Shown here: positions 44,438 to 54,422 of the stretch, in pieces
How the letters are laid out: each line of letters starts with the position of its first letter
How positions within the stretch are numbered: the first letter of the stretch is position 1
NCBI RefSeq assembly: GCF_016522535.1
Contig: NZ_JAEHOI010000006.1
Location: 124,001-188,000, forward strand
Length of the DNA stretch: 64,000 nucleotides
Source: Leucobacter edaphi
GTDB taxonomy: Bacteria; Actinomycetota; Actinomycetes; Actinomycetales; Microbacteriaceae
Direction of reading: 5' to 3'
Translations under genes and position numbers: made by a program
Notes under the pieces: generated by a model
Seen by the model: only the letters and a program-made list of their open reading frames with translations
The model's database searches: none
Told to the model about the DNA's origin: nothing

Positions 44438-45891
44438 GCTCCGTTCGCTTCGGGGTTCGCCTCGGGCTGCTCTGCGTACCAGGCCCGAAGCCGATCCTCA
44501 GCGGCTTCGGCGCCGATGGGGCCCTCATCGAGCCGAACCTCGAGCAGGTACCGGTAGGCGCGGCCCACGAGCGGGCCGGCCGGGATGCCGAGCAGGCGCA
44601 TGATCTGCCCGCCGTCAAGCTCGGGTCGCACCGCGGCGAGCTCCTCGGCCTCGGCGAGCTCCGCGATCCGCCGCTCGATGTCGTCGTAGGCGTGCTCCAG
44701 GCGCTCCGCCTTGCGACGATTGCGCGTCGTGACATCCGCGCGGGTGAGGATGTGGAGGCGCTCGAGCTCCTCCCCGGCGTCACGCACGTAGCGGCGCACG
44801 GCCGCGTCCGTCCACTGCTGGTCGCTGTATCCGAAGAAGCGCAGGTGCAGCTCGACGAGGCGGGCCACGCGCTTGATCGTGTCGTTGTCGAAACGCAGCT
44901 CCCGCAGCCGCTTCTTGGCGAGCTTCGCGCCGACGACGTCGTGGTGATGGAACGTGACGCCGCCGCGCTCGAAGCGGCGCGTGGCGGGCTTCCCGATGTC
45001 GTGCAGCAGCGCTGCGAGACGAAGCACCAGATCAGGAGCGGTTTCCTCGGGCGCGCGCCGCGCAATTTCAAGCTCGATCGCCTGCCTCAGCACCGTGAGG
45101 CTGTGCTCGTAGACGTCCTTGTGGCGGCCGTGATCGTCCTGGGTGGTGACGAGCGCGGTGAGCTCGGGAAGGAAGCGGTCAGCGAGCCCGGTATCGACGA
45201 GGAGGCGGATCCCCGGCGCCGGATCGGGCGCGGAGAGCAGCTTCACCAGCTCGTCGCGGATCCGCTCGGCGGAGATGATGTCGAGCCGATCAGCGTACTC
45301 CGCCATGGCCGCGAGCGTGCCGGCCTCGACGTCGAAGCCGAGCTGCGCCGCGAAACGCGCGGCACGCAGCATCCGAAGCGGATCGTCCGTGAACGACACC
45401 GCGGGGGAGGCGGGGGTGCGGATCACGCCCGCGAGCAGGTCCTCCACCCCACCGGACACGTCGACGAGACGGAGCTCGGGCAGCATGAGCGCGAGCGCGT
45501 TGATCGTGAAGTCGCGACGCACGAGATCGCCCTCGATGGTGTCACCGTAGGTGACCTCGGGCTTGCGCGAGTCGTCGCGGTAGATCTCCGCACGGTACGT
45601 CGTCACCTCGACCGTCTCACCGTGCACGCGCGCGGCGATCGTGCCGAAGTCCCGGCCGACATCCCACACCGAGCCGCTCAGCGTCTCGAGGATCCGCTGC
45701 GTCTCCTCCGGGCGCGCCGACGTGGTGAAGTCGAGGTCCGTGACCGGGCGTCCGAGCAGCGCATCGCGCACCGGGCCCCCGACCAGGGCGAACTCGTGGC
45801 CGTTCGCGGCGAAAGCCGAGGCGAGCGCGGAGACGGGAGCGGAGTCGGCGATCGCGCGCAGGGCGTCCATGGACTCGGCAAGAGAGGGCAT
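44434..45891 (-). CDS. pcnA: CCA tRNA nucleotidyltransferase
   Basis: A 485-residue class II CCA-adding enzyme that builds or repairs tRNA 3' ends. The nucleotidyltransferase head has GGPVRDALLGRPVTDLDFTT near residue 37, with the two catalytic Asp in DLDF, and RRDFTINALAL further on. An HD domain (HDIGKP near residue 285) follows, as in actinobacterial members. The ATG at 45891 is divergent from the DUF6049-like gene, as with pcnA and its neighbours at the actinobacterial origin. The downstream deacetylase is coupled by a four-base overlap. Confidence 0.93.
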   Translation of the reverse strand: MPSLAESMDALRAIADSAPVSALASAFAANGHEFALVGGPVRDALLGRPVTDLDFTTSARPEETQRILETLSGSVWDVGRDFGTIAARVHGETVEVTTYRAEIYRDDSRKPEVTYGDTIEGDLVRRDFTINALALMLPELRLVDVSGGVEDLLAGVIRTPASPAVSFTDDPLRMLRAARFAAQLGFDVEAGTLAAMAEYADRLDIISAERIRDELVKLLSAPDPAPGIRLLVDTGLADRFLPELTALVTTQDDHGRHKDVYEHSLTVLRQAIELEIARRAPEETAPDLVLRLAALLHDIGKPATRRFERGGVTFHHHDVVGAKLAKKRLRELRFDNDTIKRVARLVELHLRFFGYSDQQWTDAAVRRYVRDAGEELERLHILTRADVTTRNRRKAERLEHAYDDIERRIAELAEAEELAAVRPELDGGQIMRLLGIPAGPLVGRAYRYLLEVRLDEGPIGAEAAEDRLRAWYAEQPEANPEANGA

Positions 45892-45941
45892 CCCTCAAGG
45901 GTACCGGGGTCCGTACGGCTGCATTTCCTAAACTGGTGTCC

Positions 45942-48161
45942 ATGCGCCTCCTCAGCCGCCTCCGACGTCACGCCCCCACGCGTGCGTTCCGCGCGGCCGC
46001 GCTGCTCGCGATCGCCGGCCTCGTCGCCGCTCCCACGGTGCTCGCCGGCGCTCCGGTGCGGGCCGAGACGCCCGTCGCAGCCGAGGAATCGGGGCAACCG
46101 GACGCCGCGGTCCCGACGATCCTGGCGGGCGCACGCGACTCGATTCTGCTCGCCGGCACGCGCGAGGTCGTCTTCGACGTCGTCCTCTCGAATCCGAGCG
46201 AGCAGGAGCTTCCCGCCGGTCGCGTCGAGCTGCGACTCGACGCCGCACGGGTCGACGCCGCCGTGGGCCTCGGCGACGACACCGCCCCGAAGCCCGGCAC
46301 TGGCGCCCTCCTCGGCGAGGCCACCGTGGGAGCAACGGCGCGGGGAGAACAGCAGCAGCTCGCGATCACCGTACCGATTTCCGAGTTCCCGCTGTCCGCG
46401 GCCTCGACGCCGGGCGTCTACCGCGTCGGCGTCGCCCACTACGCGAACACGAGCCGTGACCGCTCAGCCGCCGCCGAGCCGGACGCTACGGGATCGACGT
46501 CCGTGCTGTGGCGCAGCCCGGGCGGGAGCGCGGACACGGTGCAGCTGTCGGCGATCCTGCCGATCGTGCTTCCGGCGGAGGTGCGCACCATGCCCACCAA
46601 GGCCCAGCTCAGCAGCGCCACCGAGACCTGGACGCCGCTGCTCGCTGAGGCGAGGGATGAGCGCGCGACCCTCGCCATCGATCCCCGCGTCATTGCGGGG
46701 ATCCGCGCCCTCGGGGACGACGCCCCGGAGTCCGCGCTCGCGTTCCTCAGCGAGCTCGAGGCCTACCCCCACAGCACCTTCCTCCTCCAGTTCGCCGACG
46801 CCGATCCCGCTGCGCAGGCGTCGCTCGGAATGAAAGAGCTTCTCGCCCCGAAAACCCTCGATTTCGCCTCCCGGAACGGCACGTTTCCCGCGGCCGATCC
46901 GCAGGATCCGGGCGCGGGAGAGACGCCCGGCCCGACGGCATCGCCCTCGCCGACGCCGAGCGAGCCCGCCGCCGGTACGAACGGGCAGGACGCCGCCGAT
47001 GCCAAGGCCGGCGAGAACTCCGAGGGCGCAGACGGGGCCGAGCCGGGCGCTGCGCCGCTTCCCTCGCTCGAATCCCTGCTCGACTGGCCGGCCGGCACCC
47101 CGACCGCGTGGCCAGCTGAGGGGGAGGTCAGCGCCGGCACGCTCGAGCTCCTCAAGAACTCCGACGCGGGCACGGTGGTCCTCGACTCCGGCAACGTGCG
47201 CGCAACGGGCGGACCCCGCGCGACGCTCGACGGCGCGCCCACCGTGATCATCGACCGCGAGATCCGCCTCGCCGGCCGCGACGCGCTCGCAAGCACCACG
47301 GACGCCGGCCGCCGCGCGGGCGAGGCCCGACTCATCTCCGAGCTCGCCCTCGCGGCCCAGGGCCGCTCCGCCGGGGTCGTCCTCGGCCTCGACCGCGGCT
47401 CGACCGCGGAGAACGGCGCCGGCGCGAGCGAGCTGCTGGGCCGCGTGGGCGACCTTCCCTGGGTGAAACGCACCGCCGTTGCCGATCAGCGGGCAGGAAC
47501 CGCGACTCTCGTGGCCGCGGAGCCGCTCGAGGAGCGCCGCGAGCTGCTGCGCTCCGCGCTCTCCCGCGAGGCGGGAATCGTGGAGCACCAGACGCTGCTC
47601 AAGAATCCCGAGTACCTCGTCGGGTATCAGCGGGCTCGCCTGCTCAACTTCTTCGCAACGCGGTACGCGTCCGCCGACTCCGGGTTTGCGGAGGTCGCCG
47701 CGCGCTATCGCTCCCGCGACGCCGAACTGCTCCGCGGGGTGCAGGCGATCAGTACCGAGCACACGCAGTTGGTCGGTGCCTCCACACGCGTCCCCGTTCA
47801 GGTGCGCAATTCTCTGCCCTTCGATGCGATCGTCGACGTCGAGGCCGTGCCCTCGTCCGCCGCGCTGTCCGTCGATGAGAGCCGTTTCCCCGGCGTCGTC
47901 GTCCCCGCCGGCTCGAACGTTCGCGTGCTCGTGCCCGTCCAGAGCCGCGTCTCGTCGGGCGAATCCGGCCTCGTGGTCAGCATCACCGCGCAGGGCGGGA
48001 AACCCACCGTGTTCACCGGCACCCTGCAGATCTCGATCAGCACCGTGGTCGAAACGGTGGGGCTCGTCGTCGTGCTCACGCTCGCCGTGCTGCTCCTCGG
48101 GTTCGGAATCTGGCGCAGCATCAGGCGGAAGCGAAAGCCCGCCTCAGGCGACACGGAATAG
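45942..48161 (+). CDS. Exported DUF6049-like membrane-anchored protein
   Basis: A 739-residue protein homologous, by position and architecture, to the actinobacterial gene beside pcnA (Rv3909-like). Residues 1-45 contain a signal peptide (AALLAIAGLVAAPTVLAG), the bulk is secreted and includes a Pro/Ser/Ala-rich stretch (about 325-375), and one C-terminal helix (VETVGLVVVLTLAVLLLGFGIW) precedes a short basic tail. It is probably part of cell-envelope assembly, but its role is unknown. The ATG at 45942 lies 7 bases after a TAAACT hexamer and has no Shine-Dalgarno, so a leaderless transcript is likely. murJ, usual next gene, is absent here. Confidence 0.8.
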   Translation: MRLLSRLRRHAPTRAFRAAALLAIAGLVAAPTVLAGAPVRAETPVAAEESGQPDAAVPTILAGARDSILLAGTREVVFDVVLSNPSEQELPAGRVELRLDAARVDAAVGLGDDTAPKPGTGALLGEATVGATARGEQQQLAITVPISEFPLSAASTPGVYRVGVAHYANTSRDRSAAAEPDATGSTSVLWRSPGGSADTVQLSAILPIVLPAEVRTMPTKAQLSSATETWTPLLAEARDERATLAIDPRVIAGIRALGDDAPESALAFLSELEAYPHSTFLLQFADADPAAQASLGMKELLAPKTLDFASRNGTFPAADPQDPGAGETPGPTASPSPTPSEPAAGTNGQDAADAKAGENSEGADGAEPGAAPLPSLESLLDWPAGTPTAWPAEGEVSAGTLELLKNSDAGTVVLDSGNVRATGGPRATLDGAPTVIIDREIRLAGRDALASTTDAGRRAGEARLISELALAAQGRSAGVVLGLDRGSTAENGAGASELLGRVGDLPWVKRTAVADQRAGTATLVAAEPLEERRELLRSALSREAGIVEHQTLLKNPEYLVGYQRARLLNFFATRYASADSGFAEVAARYRSRDAELLRGVQAISTEHTQLVGASTRVPVQVRNSLPFDAIVDVEAVPSSAALSVDESRFPGVVVPAGSNVRVLVPVQSRVSSGESGLVVSITAQGGKPTVFTGTLQISISTVVETVGLVVVLTLAVLLLGFGIWRSIRRKRKPASGDTE

Positions 48162-48241
48162 CCCGCGCCTAGGATGGGTTGTACCCACTGCAGCGGCCCA
48201 GACGGGTCGCGCATCCGATTGCGTTGCGCGCGAGGAGCACC

Positions 48242-49192
48242 ATGCACCAGATCATCATTATCGGTTCCGGCCCCGCCGGTTTCACCGCGGCGATCTACGC
48301 CGCGCGCGCCGGCCTGAAGCCCCTGCTCTTCGCGAGTTCCGTGGCGGTCGGCGGCGAACTGATGAACACCACCGAGGTCGAGAACTTCCCCGGGTTCCCC
48401 GAGGGCATCCAGGGCCCTGAGCTCATGCAGCGCATGCAGGAGCAGGCCGAGAAGTTCGGGACGCAGGTGGTGTACGACGACATCACCGAGGTCGATTTCT
48501 CCGGCGACGTGAAACGCGTCACCGCTGGGGACGGCACGGTCCACGAGGCCGAGACCGTCATCTACGCGACCGGCTCGGCCAATCGCAAGCTCGGGATCGC
48601 CGACGAGGACCGCCTCTCCGGCCACGGCGTTTCCTGGTGCGCCACGTGCGACGGCTTCTTCTTCCGCGAGAAGACGATCGCGGTCGTCGGGGGCGGCGAC
48701 TCCGCGATGGAGGAGGCCACGTTCCTCACCCGCTTCGCCGACAAGGTCTACGTGATCCACCGCCGCAGCGAGCTGAAGGCGTCGAAGATCATGCAGGAGC
48801 GCGCCTTCCAGAACGAGAAGATCGAGTTCATCTGGGATTCCGAGGTCGCCGCGATCCACGGCGAGAACGAGGTCACCGGCCTCACGCTACGCAGCACCGC
48901 GGACGGATCCGAGCGCGAACTCCCGGTCACCGGCCTGTTCGTGGCGATCGGCAACGATCCGCGCACGCACCTCGTCCACGGCAAGCTCGAGCTCACCGCC
49001 GAGGGCACGATCGCGGTCGACGGGCGCACCTCGCGCACCTCGGTCCCGGGTGTCTTCGCGGCCGGCGACGTCGTCGATCCGACCTACCGCCAGGCGATCA
49101 CCGCCGCGGCCTCCGGCACCGTCGCGGCGCTCGACGCCGAGCATCACCTCGCGGCGCTCGAGCAGGAGCGCTCGGCGCTCTCGGCCGTCTAG
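48242..49192 (+). CDS. trxB: Thioredoxin reductase
   Basis: A 316-residue flavoprotein. It has IIGSGPAGFTAAIYAARAG (FAD), the redox-active WCATCDGFFF, GGGDSAMEEA (NADPH site) and a C-terminal FAAGDVVDPTYRQAITAAASG. It transfers electrons from NADPH to thioredoxin. The ATG at 48242 is chosen because the preceding frame lacks conservation; a TAGGAT element around 48170 suggests a 60-base leader. trxA follows 56 bases later. Confidence 0.95.
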   Translation: MHQIIIIGSGPAGFTAAIYAARAGLKPLLFASSVAVGGELMNTTEVENFPGFPEGIQGPELMQRMQEQAEKFGTQVVYDDITEVDFSGDVKRVTAGDGTVHEAETVIYATGSANRKLGIADEDRLSGHGVSWCATCDGFFFREKTIAVVGGGDSAMEEATFLTRFADKVYVIHRRSELKASKIMQERAFQNEKIEFIWDSEVAAIHGENEVTGLTLRSTADGSERELPVTGLFVAIGNDPRTHLVHGKLELTAEGTIAVDGRTSRTSVPGVFAAGDVVDPTYRQAITAAASGTVAALDAEHHLAALEQERSALSAV

Positions 49193-49248
49193 GCCGCACC
49201 GGCACGACCCACCAAGAATTCACGCAACTTACTGATCAGGGAGTCATC

Positions 49249-49572
49249 ATGAACGAACCCATCATCGTCGACGAGCAGACCTTCGACAAGGTCGTCCTGC
49301 AGAGCGAGATCCCGGTCCTCGTGGACTTCTGGGCCGCCTGGTGCGGTCCGTGCCGCGCGGTCGCGCCGGTGCTCGACCAGATCGCCGGCGAGCAGGAGGG
49401 CAAGCTCCTCATCGCGAAGCTCAACGTTGACGAGAACCCGAACCTCGCGGCGAAGTACAAGATCACCTCCATTCCCGCGATGAAGGTGTTCAAGAGCGGC
49501 GAGGAGGTGCGCGAGATCATCGGGGCCATGCCGAAGCCCATGATCGAGGAGCACCTCAACGGCATCATCTGA
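49249..49572 (+). CDS. trxA: Thioredoxin
   Basis: A 107-residue thioredoxin with FWAAWCGPCR (Cys about 32 and 35), the cis-Pro in SIPAM and the usual fold and length. It is reduced by the adjacent thioredoxin reductase and serves as general disulfide reductant alongside mycothiol. It ends MIEEHLNGII immediately before an extreme GC tract. Confidence 0.95.
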   Translation: MNEPIIVDEQTFDKVVLQSEIPVLVDFWAAWCGPCRAVAPVLDQIAGEQEGKLLIAKLNVDENPNLAAKYKITSIPAMKVFKSGEEVREIIGAMPKPMIEEHLNGII

Positions 49573-49724
49573 GCCGCGCACGCGCAAACACGGGCGGGGG
49601 GGGGGGCGTAGGAGGATGGGGGCGCCCAGCCCCCGGGGGCCCCCGCCCGCCCCCCCCCCGGGGGGGCCCCCTCCCTTCGGGGGCGCGGCCCCGCCCTTCT
49701 GCTGCGCCGCGCCTCCGGCCCGGA
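49573..49724. repeat. Poly-G/poly-C low-complexity tract
   Basis: Runs of 11 G (49596-49606) and 10 C (49650-49659) directly followed by 7 G, with further C and G blocks, make this about 150-base stretch almost pure G/C and highly self-complementary. It separates convergent trxA and an SRPBCC gene. It could form a very stable terminator hairpin or be a sequencing/assembly artefact; no coding signal is visible. Confidence 0.7.
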
Positions 49725-50177
49725 CTACGCCGCTTCGCGCTCCGCGAGCTCGGCCAGCCGGTCCACGGAAGCCCGCAGGGCATCAGCCGTGAACTGCCTG
49801 GCGCGATCAAAACGAGACTCGTCAGTGAGGCCGCTCCAGTCATAGGTGTGGCGCACGAGCGTGCCGCCCTCCTGCGGCTCGAGTTCCCACCGCCACAGGT
49901 GGCCGGGCGCCGGTTCTCCCGGCGGGTTCGGCATCCAGGCGATGCGTCGCCCCTCCTCGAACTCCACGATCCGGTTCTCTCGCACGCGGTCGCCCGTGTT
50001 GGTCATCACGAACACGTCACCGACGGCGCGCACCCGCTGCCCCGGGGCCGCCTCTGCCAGGTTGTCGTTGCCGTCCCAGCGCGGCTGCTGCGCGGGGTCG
50101 GCGATGAGCTCAAAGATCGCCTCGGCGGGGGCCGCGACGACACGTTCGACGGATACGATCTTGGTTTCCTCGGTCAT
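49725..50177 (-). CDS. SRPBCC-family (polyketide cyclase-like) protein
   Basis: A 150-residue helix-grip protein: VSVERVVAAPAEAIFELIADPAQQPRWDG at the start and a long C-terminal helix (ARQFTADALRASVDRLAELA). Such proteins bind hydrophobic small molecules or act as cyclases or aromatase-like enzymes; the ligand is unknown. The ATG at 50177 is chosen; a TTG 12 bases upstream is in frame but unlikely. It sits in the place where cwlM is often found, between trxA and parB. Confidence 0.82.
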   Translation of the reverse strand: MTEETKIVSVERVVAAPAEAIFELIADPAQQPRWDGNDNLAEAAPGQRVRAVGDVFVMTNTGDRVRENRIVEFEEGRRIAWMPNPPGEPAPGHLWRWELEPQEGGTLVRHTYDWSGLTDESRFDRARQFTADALRASVDRLAELAEREAA

Positions 50178-50235
50178 GCCGCTAGTCAAGCACGCGCGCC
50201 TGTGATGCGCGACACAGAAATCCTCGCTGAGCTGG

Positions 50236-51276
50236 CTAGTTCTTGCCGAACCCGGGGTCGCCGAGCTCGCTGAGGATCCGCTTCAGGTCCGCGATCGTCG
50301 CGAAATCAATGACGATCTGCCCCTTCTTCGCCCCGAGCTTCACGGCGACGCGCGTGTCGAAGCGATCGCCGAGGCGTTCGGCGATCTCGCCGAGCTGGGC
50401 CTGCACGCCGCCGGCGCGAGGGCGCGGGGCCTTCCGCTGCGGTTCCTCGCCCGCCGCGGATTCCGCGGCTCGCACCGAGAGCCCCTCGTTGACGATCTTG
50501 TCAGCGAGGCGCTGCATGGCCTCGGCGTCGCCGTCGAGCGAGAGGATGGCGCGCGCATGGCCCGCGGTGAGGACACCGGCCGCAACCCGCGCCTGCACGG
50601 GCTCGGGGAGGCGCAGGAGCCGGATCGTGTTGGAGATCTGCGGGCGCGAGCGGCCGATGCGCGTCGCGAGCTGCTCCTGCGTGATCCCGAAATCGGCGAG
50701 CAACTGCTGATACGCCGAGGCCTCCTCGAGCGGGTTGAGCTGGGCGCGATGCAGGTTCTCGAGGAGCGCATCGCGGAGCATGTGCTCGTCCGCCGTGAGC
50801 CGCACGATCGCGGGGATCGTGTCGAGGCCGGCGCGCTTGGACGCGCGGAGTCGGCGCTCGCCCATGATGAGCTCGTACTTCGGGCCGGTCTTCGGCGCCG
50901 GATCGATCTTCCGGACGACGATGGGCTGGAAGACGCCGAACTCCTTGACGCTGTGCGTGAGCTCGTCGAGCGCTTCCTCATCGAACTCGGTGCGCGGCTG
51001 CACGCGGTTGGGGACGATGTCCTCGACCGCGAGGCGCGTCAGGCGGGCGCCGGGCACCTCCTGGAGCGCCTCGTCGTTCGCCGCGGTGTCCGCAGCGTCG
51101 ACCGGAGCCGCTGACCCGGTTGCTGCCTCGGCCGTCTCCACGACCGTGTCATCGCCCTCGACCGGCGCGACCGCGGCGGGGAAGAACACGTCGACCGGGC
51201 GCTCACCGCTCGCGGGTGACTGGGGGATGAGGGCCCCGATCCCGCGGCCGAGCCCGCCACGCTTCTTCGTCGCCAT
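50236..51276 (-). CDS. parB: Chromosome partitioning protein ParB
   Basis: A 346-residue CTPase/DNA-binding protein. It begins KKRGGLGRGIGALIP, has the RTEFDEEALDELTHSVKEFGV N-terminal domain with the GERRLRASKRAGL motif (residue about 137) that binds CTP and the HTH EEASAYQQLLADFGITQEQLATRIGRSRPQ split across helices, and a C-terminal dimer domain. It loads at parS sites near oriC and with ParA segregates the origin. The parS sites are present in this window (recF, gyrB and others). It starts 3 bases after the parA stop. Confidence 0.95.
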   Translation of the reverse strand: MATKKRGGLGRGIGALIPQSPASGERPVDVFFPAAVAPVEGDDTVVETAEAATGSAAPVDAADTAANDEALQEVPGARLTRLAVEDIVPNRVQPRTEFDEEALDELTHSVKEFGVFQPIVVRKIDPAPKTGPKYELIMGERRLRASKRAGLDTIPAIVRLTADEHMLRDALLENLHRAQLNPLEEASAYQQLLADFGITQEQLATRIGRSRPQISNTIRLLRLPEPVQARVAAGVLTAGHARAILSLDGDAEAMQRLADKIVNEGLSVRAAESAAGEEPQRKAPRPRAGGVQAQLGEIAERLGDRFDTRVAVKLGAKKGQIVIDFATIADLKRILSELGDPGFGKN

Positions 51277-51279
51277 CCG

Positions 51280-52246
<967 letters not shown>

Positions 52247-52254
<8 letters not shown>

Positions 52255-52885
52255 GTCTATCGATTTTAGCCCGAAAGACGCGCGTGCTCTCCTCCAGTTG
52301 TCCGACACCGAGCTCTTCGACCGCGATTTCGCTCAGGCGGTGCTTGCGGAGCACCTTCGCCGCCGCGTCGATCTCGTCTTGCACGGATGTCCCCTTGAGG
52401 AACAGCATCTCGCCGCCGTCGCGGAGGAGGGGCGCGGTGATCGGGACGAGCTTCCGCAGCGCTGTGACCGCGCGGGCCGTGACCTGGTCGACCTCGAATG
52501 CGTCGTGGTACTCCTCGGCCCTGCCTCGCTTGATCTCGACGTTGTCGAGCCCGAGGCGCTCCACCTGCTCGGCGAGCCAGGCGCAGCGGCGCTCCATCGG
52601 CTCGATGAGCTTGAACTGCGCGTCGGGCCGGACGATCGCGAGCACCAGTCCAGGCATTCCGCCGCCCGTGCCGATGTCGGCGACCCGTGCGCCCTCGGCG
52701 ATCAGGGGAGCGAGGAGCGCGCTGTTGAGCACGTGGCGCGTCCAGAGGCGCGGCGGCTCGAGCGGACCGATCAGGCCGAGCGGCTCACCGCGCTCGCCCA
52801 GATCCGCGGCGAAGGCGCGCAGCACCTCAATGCGGTCACCCGCGAGTTCGACGGCCGCGGCCGGCTCCTGCTCGATCTCGGTCAC
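52247..52885 (-). CDS. rsmG: 16S rRNA (guanine-N7) methyltransferase
   Basis: A 212-residue SAM-dependent methyltransferase (GidB) that modifies G527 of 16S rRNA; loss gives low-level streptomycin resistance in other bacteria. Motif I is VADIGTGGGMPGLVLA, followed by LIEPMERRCAWLAEQV. The GTG at 52885 has ggagaga upstream and starts just before the conserved part; an extension upstream carries a parS motif and is probably not translated. It is in its standard place between jag and parA. Confidence 0.93.
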
Positions 52886-52943
52886 TCTCTCTCCGCTCTT
52901 CTGCCCTGGAAGACCATCGGCCCGCGCGCAGGCGGGCCGATGG

Positions 52944-52957
52944 GTTTCACGTGAAAC
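52944..52957. promoter_or_regulatory. parS site between jag and rsmG
   Basis: A perfect 14-base parS core gtttcacgtgaaac, 59 bases before the rsmG start and 10 bases beyond the jag stop, about 2.6 kb from dnaA. Confidence 0.85.
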
Positions 52958-52967
52958 GTTGGGGCCC

Positions 52968-53456
52968 TCAGGCCTTGCTGATGACGAGGCGGCGATCCCG
53001 GCCCTCGCCACGCGACTCCGAGTGGTAGCCGCGTTCCGCAACGTCGTCATGGACGAGCTTCCGCTCGTAGGAGGACATGGGCTCGAGCGCGATCTCCTCG
53101 CGGCCGGCAGCGATCTGCGCGATCGCGGCGTCGACGGTGCGCTTGAGCTCCGTGGCGCGCGCGTCCCGCGAGCCGCCGATATCCACGATCAGGCGGGAGA
53201 AGCGTCCGGTCTTCGCCTGCACGGCGAGCCGGGACAGATCCTGCAGGGCCTGCACCGAGTCGCTCGAGGCGAGGCGGTCCAGATTCTCGTCGCCGCCCGT
53301 GACGGACACGTAGACGCGGCCGTTCGCCACCTCGATGTCGATGTCTCCGTCAAGATCGGCGATGTCCAGCAGGCCCTCGATGTAGTCCGCGGCGAGATCG
53401 CCGTCGGCCTCGAGCTCCTCGAGCGTCAGCTCTTCAGTTCCTCGGTCAGTGCTCAT
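52968..53456 (-). CDS. Jag/KhpB-type RNA-binding protein (KH and R3H)
   Basis: A 162-residue protein with a Jag-type acidic N-terminus, a KH domain (residues about 60-105, with SVQALQDLSRLAVQ) and an R3H domain near the C-terminus (LKRTVDAAIAQIAAG and MSSYERKLVHDDVAER, then ESRGEGRDRRL). It binds RNA and is found beside yidC in almost all Gram-positives. The ATG at 53456 follows yidC's stop by 7 bases. Confidence 0.92.
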   Translation of the reverse strand: MSTDRGTEELTLEELEADGDLAADYIEGLLDIADLDGDIDIEVANGRVYVSVTGGDENLDRLASSDSVQALQDLSRLAVQAKTGRFSRLIVDIGGSRDARATELKRTVDAAIAQIAAGREEIALEPMSSYERKLVHDDVAERGYHSESRGEGRDRRLVISKA

Positions 53457-53463
53457 CGCGTGA

Positions 53464-54417
53464 TCACTTGCCCTTCTTCTTGGCGCGCTTGGCGCTCATC
53501 GGCTGGACGCGCTGGCCCTGCTGCGGGTCGGGAAGGACCTCGCCACGAGCCTCTGCGCGCTTCTCGTCGTCGGTCTTCTTGCCCTTCGCCTTGAGACGCG
53601 CCTGGCGCGCACGGTAGGCCTCGCTGCCCGGGGTCGGCATGTTCCGGATCACGATGAACTGCTGGGCCATCGTCCAGATGTTCGAGGAGAACCAGTAGAT
53701 GTTGAGCGCGAGCGGGAACGCGACGCCCGAGAACAGGAACGCGAACGGGATGATGTAGAGCAGGATCCGCTGCTGGCGGTACATCGGCGAATTCTTCGTC
53801 TCATCCGAGACGTTCTTCGACATGATCTGCAGCTGCGTGAAGAACTGCGACGCGATCATGAGGATCATGATGAGTCCGAGGAGCACCACGACAACCCAGT
53901 TGCCGGACTCCCAGCCCTGCGTGAAGGTCATCTTCAGCGGCGCGCCGAACATGCTGGCGCTGTTGAAGCTCTTCGTGAGCTCCTCGGTCATGAAGCCGAT
54001 ACCGGTCTTGTTCTCGGCCGCGTGGCGGAGCACGTAGAACAGCGAGAAGAAGATCGGCATCTGGATCAGGATCGGCAGGCACGAGGAGAAGGGATTCGTG
54101 CCGTGCTTCTTGTACAGCGCCATGGTCTCGCGGCTCATGGCCTCGCGCGAGAACTGATCCTTCTTGCCCTTGTACTTGTCCTGGATCTTCTTCATCTCGG
54201 GAGCGAGATCCATCATGCGACGCTGCGAGCGGATCTGACGCACCGTCACCGGGATGAGCGCCGAACGAACCACCACCACCAGGCCGATGATCGCGAGGAC
54301 CCAGGTGAGGCCCGCGGCCGGGTCGAGCCCGAGCCAGGAGAATGCCTGATGCCAGACCGCAAGCACGAGCTCGACGAGCCAGCGCAGGGGCCAGAGTATG
54401 GTTTCGAAGAAGTCCAC
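53464..54417 (-). CDS. yidC: Membrane protein insertase YidC
   Basis: A 317-residue Oxa1/YidC/Alb3 insertase. It has an N-terminal helix, the coiled KKIQDKYKGKKDQFSREA loop after helix 2, the conserved groove Arg in TVRQIRSQRRM, five helices and a basic tail (AKRAKKKGK). It inserts small membrane proteins with or without SecYEG. The start is a GTG at 54417, 5 bases after the yidD stop, in the typical rpmH-rnpA-yidD-yidC-jag order. Confidence 0.94.
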   Translation of the reverse strand: MDFFETILWPLRWLVELVLAVWHQAFSWLGLDPAAGLTWVLAIIGLVVVVRSALIPVTVRQIRSQRRMMDLAPEMKKIQDKYKGKKDQFSREAMSRETMALYKKHGTNPFSSCLPILIQMPIFFSLFYVLRHAAENKTGIGFMTEELTKSFNSASMFGAPLKMTFTQGWESGNWVVVVLLGLIMILMIASQFFTQLQIMSKNVSDETKNSPMYRQQRILLYIIPFAFLFSGVAFPLALNIYWFSSNIWTMAQQFIVIRNMPTPGSEAYRARQARLKAKGKKTDDEKRAEARGEVLPDPQQGQRVQPMSAKRAKKKGK

Positions 54418-54422
54418 CGGGG

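Noticed and set aside
52886-53050. Longer rsmG starting near 53050
   Set aside because: The extension crosses the intergenic parS and part of jag; the GTG at 52885 has a good ribosome site and precedes the conserved region.
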